From assembly GCA_018362895.1 (NCBI GenBank), contig JAHALR010000005.1, forward strand, positions 1 through 64,000: DNA of 64,000 nucleotides, given 5' to 3'. This document shows, piece by piece, positions 26,890-34,141 of this stretch (positions are counted from its first letter, which is position 1; each line of letters starts with the position of its first letter). The notes below the pieces were generated by a model. It was not told the DNA's origin. It saw nothing but the letters and a program-made list of their open reading frames with translations, and searched no databases. This DNA comes from Clostridium sp. Lineage in GTDB: Bacteria > Cyanobacteriota > Vampirovibrionia > Gastranaerophilales > Gastranaerophilaceae. Both the position numbers and the translations under genes were made by a program.

Positions 26890-27862
26890 ATGTATAAATT
26901 AGATGATATACAGATTTTTATCACGACACACAACAGAGCCGAGTTTTTAAAAGATGCAATTAACAGCTTATTGATGCAAACAGCAGGTGCTGTCGAAATC
27001 ACTGTTCTTGATAATGAAAGTACGGATAATACTGAATCTGTGGTAAAAGAATTTTCTTGTAACAACGTAAAATATATCAGAACAAAAGGTTTTTTAGGTA
27101 ATTATAAAAAAGCAAAAGAGCTTGTATCAAAAGATTATGTAATGCTATTTCATGATGATGATTTGTTGCATCCGCAGTATCTGGAATTTGTACTTTCTGT
27201 TTTGAATACACAAAAAACATTTCACTTGTCACAACAAGGCATAAAACTTTTTCAAATATAAGTAAGGTTCAATTCTCAAATAATCTGAACAAGCATTATT
27301 ATTTATTTGAAATAGAATGTGACTTTGCTTCTTTTATGTATTATAAAGAAGAAATTTCTTATGCCAGTGCAATCTATCGGACTTCTGATTTTTTGAAAAA
27401 TGATCTTGAATATGAAAAATTTTCAAAGTTTAATGATTGGCCTTTTCTTGTAAAAATTGCAGGTAGCGGCAATAGTGTTCTTTTTTGTGACAGCGGGCTT
27501 TTTTATACGAGAATTCACAGCGGTCAGGATACGAATACTTTTGAAAATATTCCTTCTATTGAACAAATTATCAACTGGGATAAATTCTTCTACCAAAAAT
27601 TAAATGCAGGTAATATTTTTTCAGCAAGACATTACCTATTCATGAATAGGTTTAAATACTTTCTTCTAGGAAAGTATTTAAAGTTTCTGCCAGAAAATGT
27701 TAAAGCTAAAATTTCTCAAAAAGATTTGTTAAACATGGCAGAAGCCTCTGGATTGAAACACTGCCGTTTAAAGCTGTTTTATAGTCTTTTTGAACACCCA
27801 AAAATTAAAAATATTTTGCTGAAAAATATATTAACTGCTATAAAAAATACAGCGTGTAGCTT
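26890..27862 (+). pseudogene. Family 2 glycosyltransferase, frameshifted and without its own stop
   Basis: The N-terminal frame is a typical GT-A start: IQIFITTHNRAEFLKDAINSL, TVLDNESTDNT, and the metal motif HDDD near residue 90. At an A6 run (27212-27217) the frame is lost and a stop follows at 27261. One extra A would continue the protein as NISLVTTRHKTFSNISKVQF and on through WPFLVKIAG and FYTRIHSGQD. The second frame has no stop before ridA and reads on through its antisense strand to 28178, so the natural 3' end also seems lost. A sequencing error or slippage at the A-run could explain the first defect but not the second. It is the last gene of the sugar operon. Confidence 0.75.
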
Positions 27863-28237
27863 TTATTTAACAGCAATTACTTCTATTTCAACAAGTGCAT
27901 TTTTGGGCAATTCTTTTACTGCTACACAGGAACGAGCCGGTTTTGATGTAAAATATTTTGCATATACTTCATTGAATGCAACAAAATCACTCATTTCAGC
28001 TAAAAAACAAGTTGTTTTAACGACATCGTCAAAATCATATCCTGCGGCATTTAACAGCTCTGATATGTTTTCTATACATTTTTGTGTTTGCTCTTCAATT
28101 GTCCCATTTATGAATTCTCCTGTTTTTGCATCAAGAGGAATCTGTCCTGAACAATATAGTGTATTTCCGCATAAATAAGCTTGTGAATAGGGACCTATTG
28201 GAGCGGGTGCATTTTTTGTTAATACAACTTTTTTCAT
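27863..28237 (-). CDS. ridA: RidA family enamine/imine deaminase
   Basis: The 124-residue protein has the normal length for the YjgF/YER057c/UK114 family. It opens with APAPIGPYSQAYLCGNTLYCSGQIP and ends with the signature ARSCVAVKELPKNALVEIEVIA, which includes the conserved Arg that binds the carboxylate. RidA hydrolyses reactive 2-aminoacrylate and 2-aminocrotonate enamines released by PLP dehydratases. It starts three bases after the threonine dehydratase stop, so the two are coupled and the pairing is functionally sensible. It converges with the damaged glycosyltransferase upstream in the window. Confidence 0.95.
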   Translation of the reverse strand: MKKVVLTKNAPAPIGPYSQAYLCGNTLYCSGQIPLDAKTGEFINGTIEEQTQKCIENISELLNAAGYDFDDVVKTTCFLAEMSDFVAFNEVYAKYFTSKPARSCVAVKELPKNALVEIEVIAVK

Positions 28238-28240
28238 TTT

Positions 28241-29440
28241 TTACCTTTCATTTGTAACTTTATAACCGGCTTTGCAGAGTGCATTTTTAATTTCGCATAA
28301 GTGTCTTAAATTTTTTGTTTCCATAGAAATTTTTAAATAACAGCCATTTATATCTGTATTTTCTCCACCTTGATTATGTCTTACTCTAATAACATTTGCG
28401 CCCAAATCTGCAATGATTTGAGAAACTTCTTTTAATTGTCCGGGTTTATCCAGCATTTCAATTGTCAGGTCAGACAATCTGCCTGTTTTTAAGAGGCCTC
28501 TGTTTATAACACGTGAAAGAATATTTACATCAATGTTTCCTCCTGAAACAATGCAGGCAGTTTTTTTTCCTTCAATAGGAAGTTTTTTGAAAATTGCTGC
28601 TGCAACACTAAGTGCACCGGCTCCTTCAGCAACAAGTTTTTGTTTTTCCATAAGTGCAAGAATTGCTGTTGCGGTTTCATCATCGCTGACTGTAACAATT
28701 TCATCCACATATTTCGTACAAAATTCGAATGTGTTTTTTCCGGGCATTTTTACCGCAGTTCCATCTGCAAAAGTTGATACTTTGGGCAGTTCTGTTCTTT
28801 GATGTAATTCAATTGAATGATACATACTGCCAGCACCTGTTGCTTGAACACCATAAACTTTGCATTCGGGCTTGAGCATTTTTATTGTATATGCAATGCC
28901 TGAAATAAGACCGCCGCCACCAATAGGCACAATTACCGCTTCAATGTCAGGCAACTGTTCAAGCAGTTCAAGAGCAATCGTTCCCTGTCCTGCTATTACT
29001 TCTATATCATCAAACGGATGAATGAATTCTGCTCCTGTTTCTTTTTGAAATTTTACGGCTTCATTATAAGCATCATCGTAGACGCCGTCGACTAACCTTA
29101 TTGTTGCACCGTATTTTCGTGTTGCTTCAATTTTTGAAATAGGTGCTGTGCTAGGTATAAAAATTGTTGCTTCAATGTTATTTTTTTTTGCAGAAAGTGC
29201 TACTCCTTGAGCATGGTTTCCTGCTGAGCAGGCAATTATACCTTTTCGTTTTTGCTCTTCAGAAAGTTGTGCAATTTTTACATATGCTCCTCTTACTTTG
29301 AAGGACCCTGTTGTTTGAAGATTTTCTGCTTTTAGGTAAATTTCAGTATTTGCAATATCAGGAGCGTAAATCAAATCTGTTTTTCTTATTACTCCGGTTA
29401 ATAATTTTTTTGCATTTTGAATTTTTTCCAGTGTAAGCAT
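28241..29440 (-). CDS. ilvA: Threonine ammonia-lyase with C-terminal ACT domain
   Basis: The start is placed at the ATG at 29440 (MLTLEKIQNAKK), preceded by GGAGAG; the longer open frame to 29503 lacks a ribosome-binding site. The product has 399 residues. The PLP lysine is Lys48 in TGSFKVRGAY, and the phosphate-binding loop is GGGGLISG. A C-terminal ACT domain (about 325-399, LTIEMLDKPGQLKEVSQIIADLGANV) suggests allosteric control by an amino acid. It deaminates threonine to 2-oxobutyrate through an enamine that RidA clears. The length and single ACT domain fit the shorter class common in Clostridia rather than E. coli IlvA. Confidence 0.93.
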   Translation of the reverse strand: MLTLEKIQNAKKLLTGVIRKTDLIYAPDIANTEIYLKAENLQTTGSFKVRGAYVKIAQLSEEQKRKGIIACSAGNHAQGVALSAKKNNIEATIFIPSTAPISKIEATRKYGATIRLVDGVYDDAYNEAVKFQKETGAEFIHPFDDIEVIAGQGTIALELLEQLPDIEAVIVPIGGGGLISGIAYTIKMLKPECKVYGVQATGAGSMYHSIELHQRTELPKVSTFADGTAVKMPGKNTFEFCTKYVDEIVTVSDDETATAILALMEKQKLVAEGAGALSVAAAIFKKLPIEGKKTACIVSGGNIDVNILSRVINRGLLKTGRLSDLTIEMLDKPGQLKEVSQIIADLGANVIRVRHNQGGENTDINGCYLKISMETKNLRHLCEIKNALCKAGYKVTNER

Positions 29441-29601
29441 TTTTCTCTCCATATCATGTGATTTTTTAAATATATCAGTATTTTTAGTTATTTTCAAATA
29501 CATTCGTTTCTTTTATTTTTTAAGATTTGTAATATTAGCCTAATAATATGTCAATTTTTATTTTTATGATTTTTATAAGTGTTACAAAGGAGCAAAAATC
29601 T

Positions 29602-31632
29602 ATGAAAATTGGTAACAGGCTTAATTATACAGATATTAAAAATAAGGCAGTAAAACAAAAAGAAAAAATTACAGAAATTATAACCGAACCCTTAAAAAAA
29701 ATGCCAACAAAAGCTAAAAAAGGTGCATTAGTTGCAATGTTTCTTCTTCCTGTGTTAGGCGGTGGTATAGTTAATAAATGTAGTACTGACAAAGATCCTG
29801 ATAATATAGAAGTCGTTGATAAGCCAACAGAAGATTTTACTGAGCAGGAGAAATATCTTGATAAGACTGATGCAACTTTTTATGTTGTACAAAAAGGCGA
29901 TAACCCAAATAAAATTGCTTCAAAATTTGATGTTTCTGTGACAAGACTTCTTGCTGAAAATAGTTTAGAGTCTTCTTCGCTTATTTATCCGTCCGATACT
30001 TTATTGATTCCTGAATCATATAAAGTTAAAAATGTGAAGTCTCTTGAAGATGTTTCAGCGCTGACCGGTTTTGACAAGGAATTCCTTGAAGAATTGTGTA
30101 ATATGGAGGGAATTCACAAAGAGATTTATAAGGATAGAAACGGAAATAAGACAATAGGTGTAGGTCATGTTGTTAAATCGGATGAATTATCAAAATTTTC
30201 AGGTAAAACACTTTCGGACAGTGAAGTATTCACAATACTAGCTCAAGATTTAGTAGACAGGGAGCTTAATCTTAAAGTTTTTATTTCTGAAGATACATAT
30301 TCTTCAATTCCTTCACATTTGAAAGAATCTCTTCTTGATTTAGTTTTTAATAAAGGAGAAGGTGCAGTCAGAGACAATAAGAATATAATGGATGGCTTAA
30401 ATAACAAAGATTATGTCAAGGTTATTTCAAATTTAAACCAGGACTATTCTGTTGTTACCAAAGAAAATGGCGAAAAGGTAAGAAAATATGCCAGCGGATT
30501 AAGCAAAAGACGATTGTTTGATATTCAAAATGCCTGTAAAATTTTTAAAAACGGAATGCCTACCGAAGTTTTAAAATCAGCAAAGAACGTTTATGAAAAA
30601 GGTCTTGTTTATATGTCACAGGAAAATGAAAGAGGGGAGTTTCCAAATAATTCCTATGAAAATGTTCTTAAAGAATATAAAGGTTTGGCATATGGATGGT
30701 TTGATGGAAGAATTGGTGAAAAATCCACAGATGTTTCTAAAAAGAATGCTAAAAGGAATTCTGTTAAAATAGAAACATCAACTCAATCATCAGGAAATAC
30801 CGGAAGTTCTCAAGTCATTTATGTTAATGGAAAGAAAACTGATTGGACAGTTGCTTCTCTATATGAAGATTGGGAAAGAACAGCAAAAAATAATATGAGA
30901 CCTTTTAAAAGACCCATGCCTGTTGTTGATAAGAATGGAAATCTTACGGCAGAAGTGAGGGTTATTGATTTGAAGAAAAAGGGTCCTTTGAGTGGAAAAA
31001 CAATTATAATTAATCCCGGTCATGGTGGTGCAATGGCAAACGGTACTAATGTAAATTTTGATCCTGGCACAAGTAATGCTGTAATGAGCAAAAAGAATCC
31101 CAACGTAGAAACTAATACTTTTATTGGTAATGCCGGTAAACCACTGGAAGAATGGATAGTAAATAAAAGAATTGCAGATAATCTTGTTAAAAAAATTACT
31201 AATGCCGGTGGAAAAGTTATCTATGTTCAAGGTTCTGTTTACAATGCAATGACAGCAATAAGAGATATTCAAAAGGAAAATAAAGTAAATTTAGTTGTAA
31301 GTCTTCATAGTAATTCATGCGGTGACAAAAGAGGAATATATGTAATTGCAAATAAAAGAGGCGGAATTATTGATAAAGAAGATCAAAAATTTGCTAGAAT
31401 AGTTTCTAATAAATTGAATGAACATTCTTGGTTTAAGGGAATTACTCACCAAACAGAACAATCATTAGGCGTTTTGTCTTCTTCTGCAAAAAAATCTTCT
31501 CCGGTTCCTGGAATTTTGATAGAAACAGGTAATCTCAAGAATGAAACAGATGTTGCAAATTTGAATTCAAGGACATTTAAAGATCAAATGATTGAATCAA
31601 TTTTTGAAGGGATAAATGATTATTTAAAATAG
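29602..31632 (+). CDS. Peptidoglycan hydrolase: LysM, T4-type lysozyme and Amidase_3 in one chain
   Basis: The start at 29602 follows AAGGAG by 9 nt. The product has 676 residues. A polar N-terminus of about 36 residues leads to a hydrophobic helix (KGALVAMFLLPVLGGGIVNKC). A LysM module follows near 90-140 (FYVVQKGDNPNKIASKFDV). A GH24 lysozyme domain starts near 160, with the exact T4 spacing of Glu169, Asp178 and Thr184 (MEGIHKEIYKDRNG, TIGVGH). After a Ser/Thr linker, an Amidase_3 domain carries His474 (NPGHGG), Glu516/517, His569 (LHSNS) and the catalytic Glu641 (IETGNL). It should cut both glycan and stem-peptide bonds. Its role in division, sporulation-like change or predation is unknown. 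Confidence 0.9.
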   Translation: MKIGNRLNYTDIKNKAVKQKEKITEIITEPLKKMPTKAKKGALVAMFLLPVLGGGIVNKCSTDKDPDNIEVVDKPTEDFTEQEKYLDKTDATFYVVQKGDNPNKIASKFDVSVTRLLAENSLESSSLIYPSDTLLIPESYKVKNVKSLEDVSALTGFDKEFLEELCNMEGIHKEIYKDRNGNKTIGVGHVVKSDELSKFSGKTLSDSEVFTILAQDLVDRELNLKVFISEDTYSSIPSHLKESLLDLVFNKGEGAVRDNKNIMDGLNNKDYVKVISNLNQDYSVVTKENGEKVRKYASGLSKRRLFDIQNACKIFKNGMPTEVLKSAKNVYEKGLVYMSQENERGEFPNNSYENVLKEYKGLAYGWFDGRIGEKSTDVSKKNAKRNSVKIETSTQSSGNTGSSQVIYVNGKKTDWTVASLYEDWERTAKNNMRPFKRPMPVVDKNGNLTAEVRVIDLKKKGPLSGKTIIINPGHGGAMANGTNVNFDPGTSNAVMSKKNPNVETNTFIGNAGKPLEEWIVNKRIADNLVKKITNAGGKVIYVQGSVYNAMTAIRDIQKENKVNLVVSLHSNSCGDKRGIYVIANKRGGIIDKEDQKFARIVSNKLNEHSWFKGITHQTEQSLGVLSSSAKKSSPVPGILIETGNLKNETDVANLNSRTFKDQMIESIFEGINDYLK

Positions 31633-31646
31633 ATACTCCATGCCAA

Positions 31647-31673
31647 TTGTAAAAAAATCGTGTATATTATAAT
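31647..31673 (+). promoter_or_regulatory. Candidate promoter of bacteriohemerythrin
   Basis: TTGTAA (31647-31652) and TATAAT (31668-31673) are separated by 15 nt, slightly short of optimum. The ribosome-binding GGAG lies 11 nt downstream. Confidence 0.35.
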
Positions 31674-31694
31674 TAGAAATAAGTGGAGAGTTGC

Positions 31695-32096
31695 ATGAAA
31701 GATTTTTCTTGGGATAACAAATATAATATAGATATTGAGCGATTCGATAACCAGCATAAACATCTTGTTGAAGTGCTGAAAGATATAAATAAGGCAATGG
31801 AAGATAAAAGAGACAAGCTTGCAATTGCCCAGGTTATAAACAATCTGAAAAAATATGCTGATGAACATTTGTTAGAAGAGGAAAACTTTCTTATTGAAAT
31901 CGGATATCCTCATTATGAAGAACACAAACTTCATCATCAAAGATTTAAAGAACAATTAGCAAAATTTTGTGATGATTTTAACTCTGACAGATATTTATTG
32001 CATTTTGAAATAGCTGTGTTTTTAAAAAATTGGATTCTTAATCATATTAGCGTAGTTGATAAAAAATATGCAGAATATTTTAAGAATATAAACTAA
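31695..32096 (+). CDS. Bacteriohemerythrin
   Basis: The 133-residue single-domain protein has the full di-iron ligand set in order: His in DNQHKHLVE, HLLEEE, HYEEHKLHHQRF, and WILNHISVVDKKYAEYF. Bacteriohemerythrins bind O2 reversibly at a non-heme di-iron site and often serve oxygen sensing or scavenging in anaerobes. I choose the ATG at 31695 because GGAGAG lies 5 nt upstream; a GTG at 31683 would come before that site. It stands alone, between the cell wall hydrolase and a nitroreductase. Confidence 0.95.
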   Translation: MKDFSWDNKYNIDIERFDNQHKHLVEVLKDINKAMEDKRDKLAIAQVINNLKKYADEHLLEEENFLIEIGYPHYEEHKLHHQRFKEQLAKFCDDFNSDRYLLHFEIAVFLKNWILNHISVVDKKYAEYFKNIN

Positions 32097-32236
32097 ATAA
32101 ATTATTATTCATTATTGTGTTCAAATAATCTTTAAAAAAATTCTTTATTTATATTACTGCTGTTAGTTAAGTTTTAATAAATTTTAAGGCGGCATAAATT
32201 TACTTATGAGAGATGTCTTGTCAAGCTCGGAATACT

Positions 32237-32264
32237 TTGATGTTTTAATATCCATTGTTATAAT
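32237..32264 (+). promoter_or_regulatory. Candidate promoter of the nitroreductase gene
   Basis: TTGATG (32237-32242), a 16-nt spacer and TATAAT (32259-32264). A second TATAAT follows near 32282. Confidence 0.35.
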
Positions 32265-32328
32265 AGTAAGAAGATATCAGTTATAATACAGTTAGTAGCG
32301 ATCTTATTGTCAATGGGGGAAATATAAT

Positions 32329-32952
32329 ATGGAACTATATGAAGCAATAGAAAAACGCAGAACAATTCGTGATTTTGAGAACAAACCTGTTGAAATAGAT
32401 ACAATAAAAAGAATTTTATCAGCAGGTCTGAAAGCTCCGACAAATAATCATTTGAGAGAATGGGAATTTGTGATTATAAATGATAAAAATGAACGATCAA
32501 GGGTTTTGAATTTGGAAGATATGACAAATCCAGAGGATTGTGAAAAAATGTTAGATGGTTTTGGAATGACGGATTCTGATCAGAGAGGAATGTATCATAT
32601 TGCAATGCCAAAACAGTTTTCAATGCTTTATAATTCAGGCTGTTTAATTTTACCGTTTTTTAAATTAAGAGAGTCTTTAATGCATCCGACGAGTTTGAGT
32701 TCACTAAATGAGTTTGCATCAATATGGTGCTGTGTTGAAAATATACTTCTTGCTGCTGCTTCAGAAGGCTTGTTTGGCGTAACACGTATTCCAATGGCTG
32801 AAGAATTGGAACATATTAAGCAAATTATTAATCATCCTGAAAATTATACAATGCCCTGCTATATTGCACTGGGTTATCCTGCGGAAAAGGCAAAATTGCC
32901 TATACAAAAGGTAATCAATGTTGAAGATAGAATTCATATTAATCACTGGTAA
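32329..32952 (+). CDS. Nitroreductase-family FMN oxidoreductase
   Basis: The 207-residue protein has the family opening YEAIEKRRTIRDFENKPV, with the Arg pair that binds FMN phosphate, then LSAGLKAPTNNHLREWEFVII. The C-terminal half has NILLAAASEGLFGVTRIP, the usual second FMN region, and ALGYPAEKAKLP. Such enzymes reduce quinones, nitro compounds or flavin-like substrates with NAD(P)H. The specific substrate is unknown. GGGGGAAA precedes the ATG. No operon partner is evident. Confidence 0.88.
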   Translation: MELYEAIEKRRTIRDFENKPVEIDTIKRILSAGLKAPTNNHLREWEFVIINDKNERSRVLNLEDMTNPEDCEKMLDGFGMTDSDQRGMYHIAMPKQFSMLYNSGCLILPFFKLRESLMHPTSLSSLNEFASIWCCVENILLAAASEGLFGVTRIPMAEELEHIKQIINHPENYTMPCYIALGYPAEKAKLPIQKVINVEDRIHINHW

Positions 32953-33109
32953 GTATGCTAATTTGGTAAAAATATATTTCTTGAACTTCACAAACTAAAT
33001 ATAAATTAACAGTTGATTTTAGAAAAAGGAACACAAAATTGTGTTTTGTATTTTTAATGTCATTGTCGATTAGTAAATCCAACCTGCGAGCTGTTATGCT
33101 ATTTATTTG

Positions 33110-33631
33110 TTAATATTTTATTAAATCAATATCTACATTATAATGCTTATCAATTAATAAAAAATTATAGTTATATTTTTTGCACATCTCAAAATAACGA
33201 GCATTTTCATTAAGAAGATATTCTTTTGTGCAATATGAATCATCCATTCGCTTTTCAATTATACTAGCATATTTTATTATATCTGAATAATTTTGTTTAA
33301 TATATTGATCACTCATTATGAGGCAATAATAATTAATTTGCTTTAAATAGACATTTGAAAATGATTGTTTCCAGTTACTAGGGATATAACATCCTTCTAT
33401 AACAAGGTTTTGTTGATTTTCAATAGCAGTTTTTATTACTTCACAAGTAATAGGCCAGAGATAAGCTTGCAGTTCTTCGTCCTTTTCTGGTGTTAAATTT
33501 GTATATTTACTTCGTATTAAACCCATTTTTAATAGGTCCATGGATAAATAAGGAAAATTGTATTTTTCAAGAATTTTTTGAGCTAAATTTGTTTTGCCTG
33601 TGTGAGATGCACCTGTAATTATAATAATCAT
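33110..33631 (-). CDS. Small P-loop kinase-like protein
   Basis: The 173-residue protein starts with the Walker A motif IITGASHTGKTNLAQKIL. A mid-protein NLVIEGCYIPSNW segment looks like the Walker B/substrate region of small-molecule kinases such as zeta-toxin-like, shikimate- or adenylate-kinase-like proteins. The size fits a single nucleotide-kinase domain. There is no antitoxin-like partner next to it. The phosphate acceptor is unknown. It is transcribed towards the nitroreductase gene. Confidence 0.65.
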   Translation of the reverse strand: MIIIITGASHTGKTNLAQKILEKYNFPYLSMDLLKMGLIRSKYTNLTPEKDEELQAYLWPITCEVIKTAIENQQNLVIEGCYIPSNWKQSFSNVYLKQINYYCLIMSDQYIKQNYSDIIKYASIIEKRMDDSYCTKEYLLNENARYFEMCKKYNYNFLLIDKHYNVDIDLIKY

Positions 33632-33701
33632 AAAAAATCATACTGTCTGTTATAATCAAACTGGTCGTTAAAATACACTAAACATTAAAATATATCATAA
33701 A

Positions 33702-33742
33702 AACTAAAAAACTGACTTTTAGAAAATCTCTAAAAGTCAGTT
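33702..33742 (-). terminator. Terminator of the initiator tRNA gene
   Basis: On the minus strand AACTGACTTTTAGA pairs with TCTAAAAGTCAGTT and is followed by TTTTTAG. It lies just past the tRNA 3' end. Confidence 0.85.
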
Positions 33743-33750
33743 AAATCAAA

Positions 33751-33827
<77 letters not shown>

Positions 33828-34141
33828 TTATTTATTTAATCTATATTTTATATTATTTCATGTAAATATAAATTTTCAAGTATTTTTCTTTATCAATAAA
33901 GACAATGCTTTTCAGGTATCTGTAATATTTTTTTATACATTTTTATTAAGTTTAGTAAAAAATAGTTTTTTTTTATTTTCTTTCTTTTCCATAAAACAAC
34001 AGTACAAAATCAGAACAAAAAATATATGTTATGTTGAATATAGCCGTTGACCGGAAAAAGTAAAATGCGTTTTAGGATGCTAATTTGTCTCTTTAGATGA
34101 GGGAAAGAAATGTCATAGTATATTGCAATCTCTTTTGTAAA
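33828..34141. other. AT-rich intergenic region with the tRNA promoter
   Basis: No coding pattern is seen. It separates the tRNA-fMet 5' end from the 3' end of the second autotransporter. It contains the tRNA promoter described separately and several T-runs. No clear terminator hairpin for the autotransporter was found. Confidence 0.4.
33850..33879 (-). promoter_or_regulatory. Candidate promoter of tRNA-fMet
   Basis: On the minus strand TTGAAA (33879-33874), an 18-nt spacer and TAATAT (33855-33850) end 22 nt before the tRNA 5' end. Confidence 0.4.

Noticed and set aside
27205..27222. Programmed -1 frameshift at the A-run in the glycosyltransferase
   Set aside because: The heptamer is A-CAA-AAA, so the P-site tRNA would not re-pair after slipping, and no stimulatory hairpin is evident. 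A one-base deletion is simpler.
28525..28802. Open frames overlapping the threonine dehydratase gene in other frames and on the opposite strand
   Set aside because: They shadow a strongly conserved gene and lack ribosome-binding sites and known motifs.
30859..31272. Antisense open frame of 137 codons inside the wall hydrolase
   Set aside because: It is opposite the conserved amidase domain and looks like an AT-rich chance frame.
33110..33631. Zeta-toxin of a toxin-antitoxin pair
   Set aside because: Only the Walker A motif and size are similar, and no antitoxin gene is adjacent.
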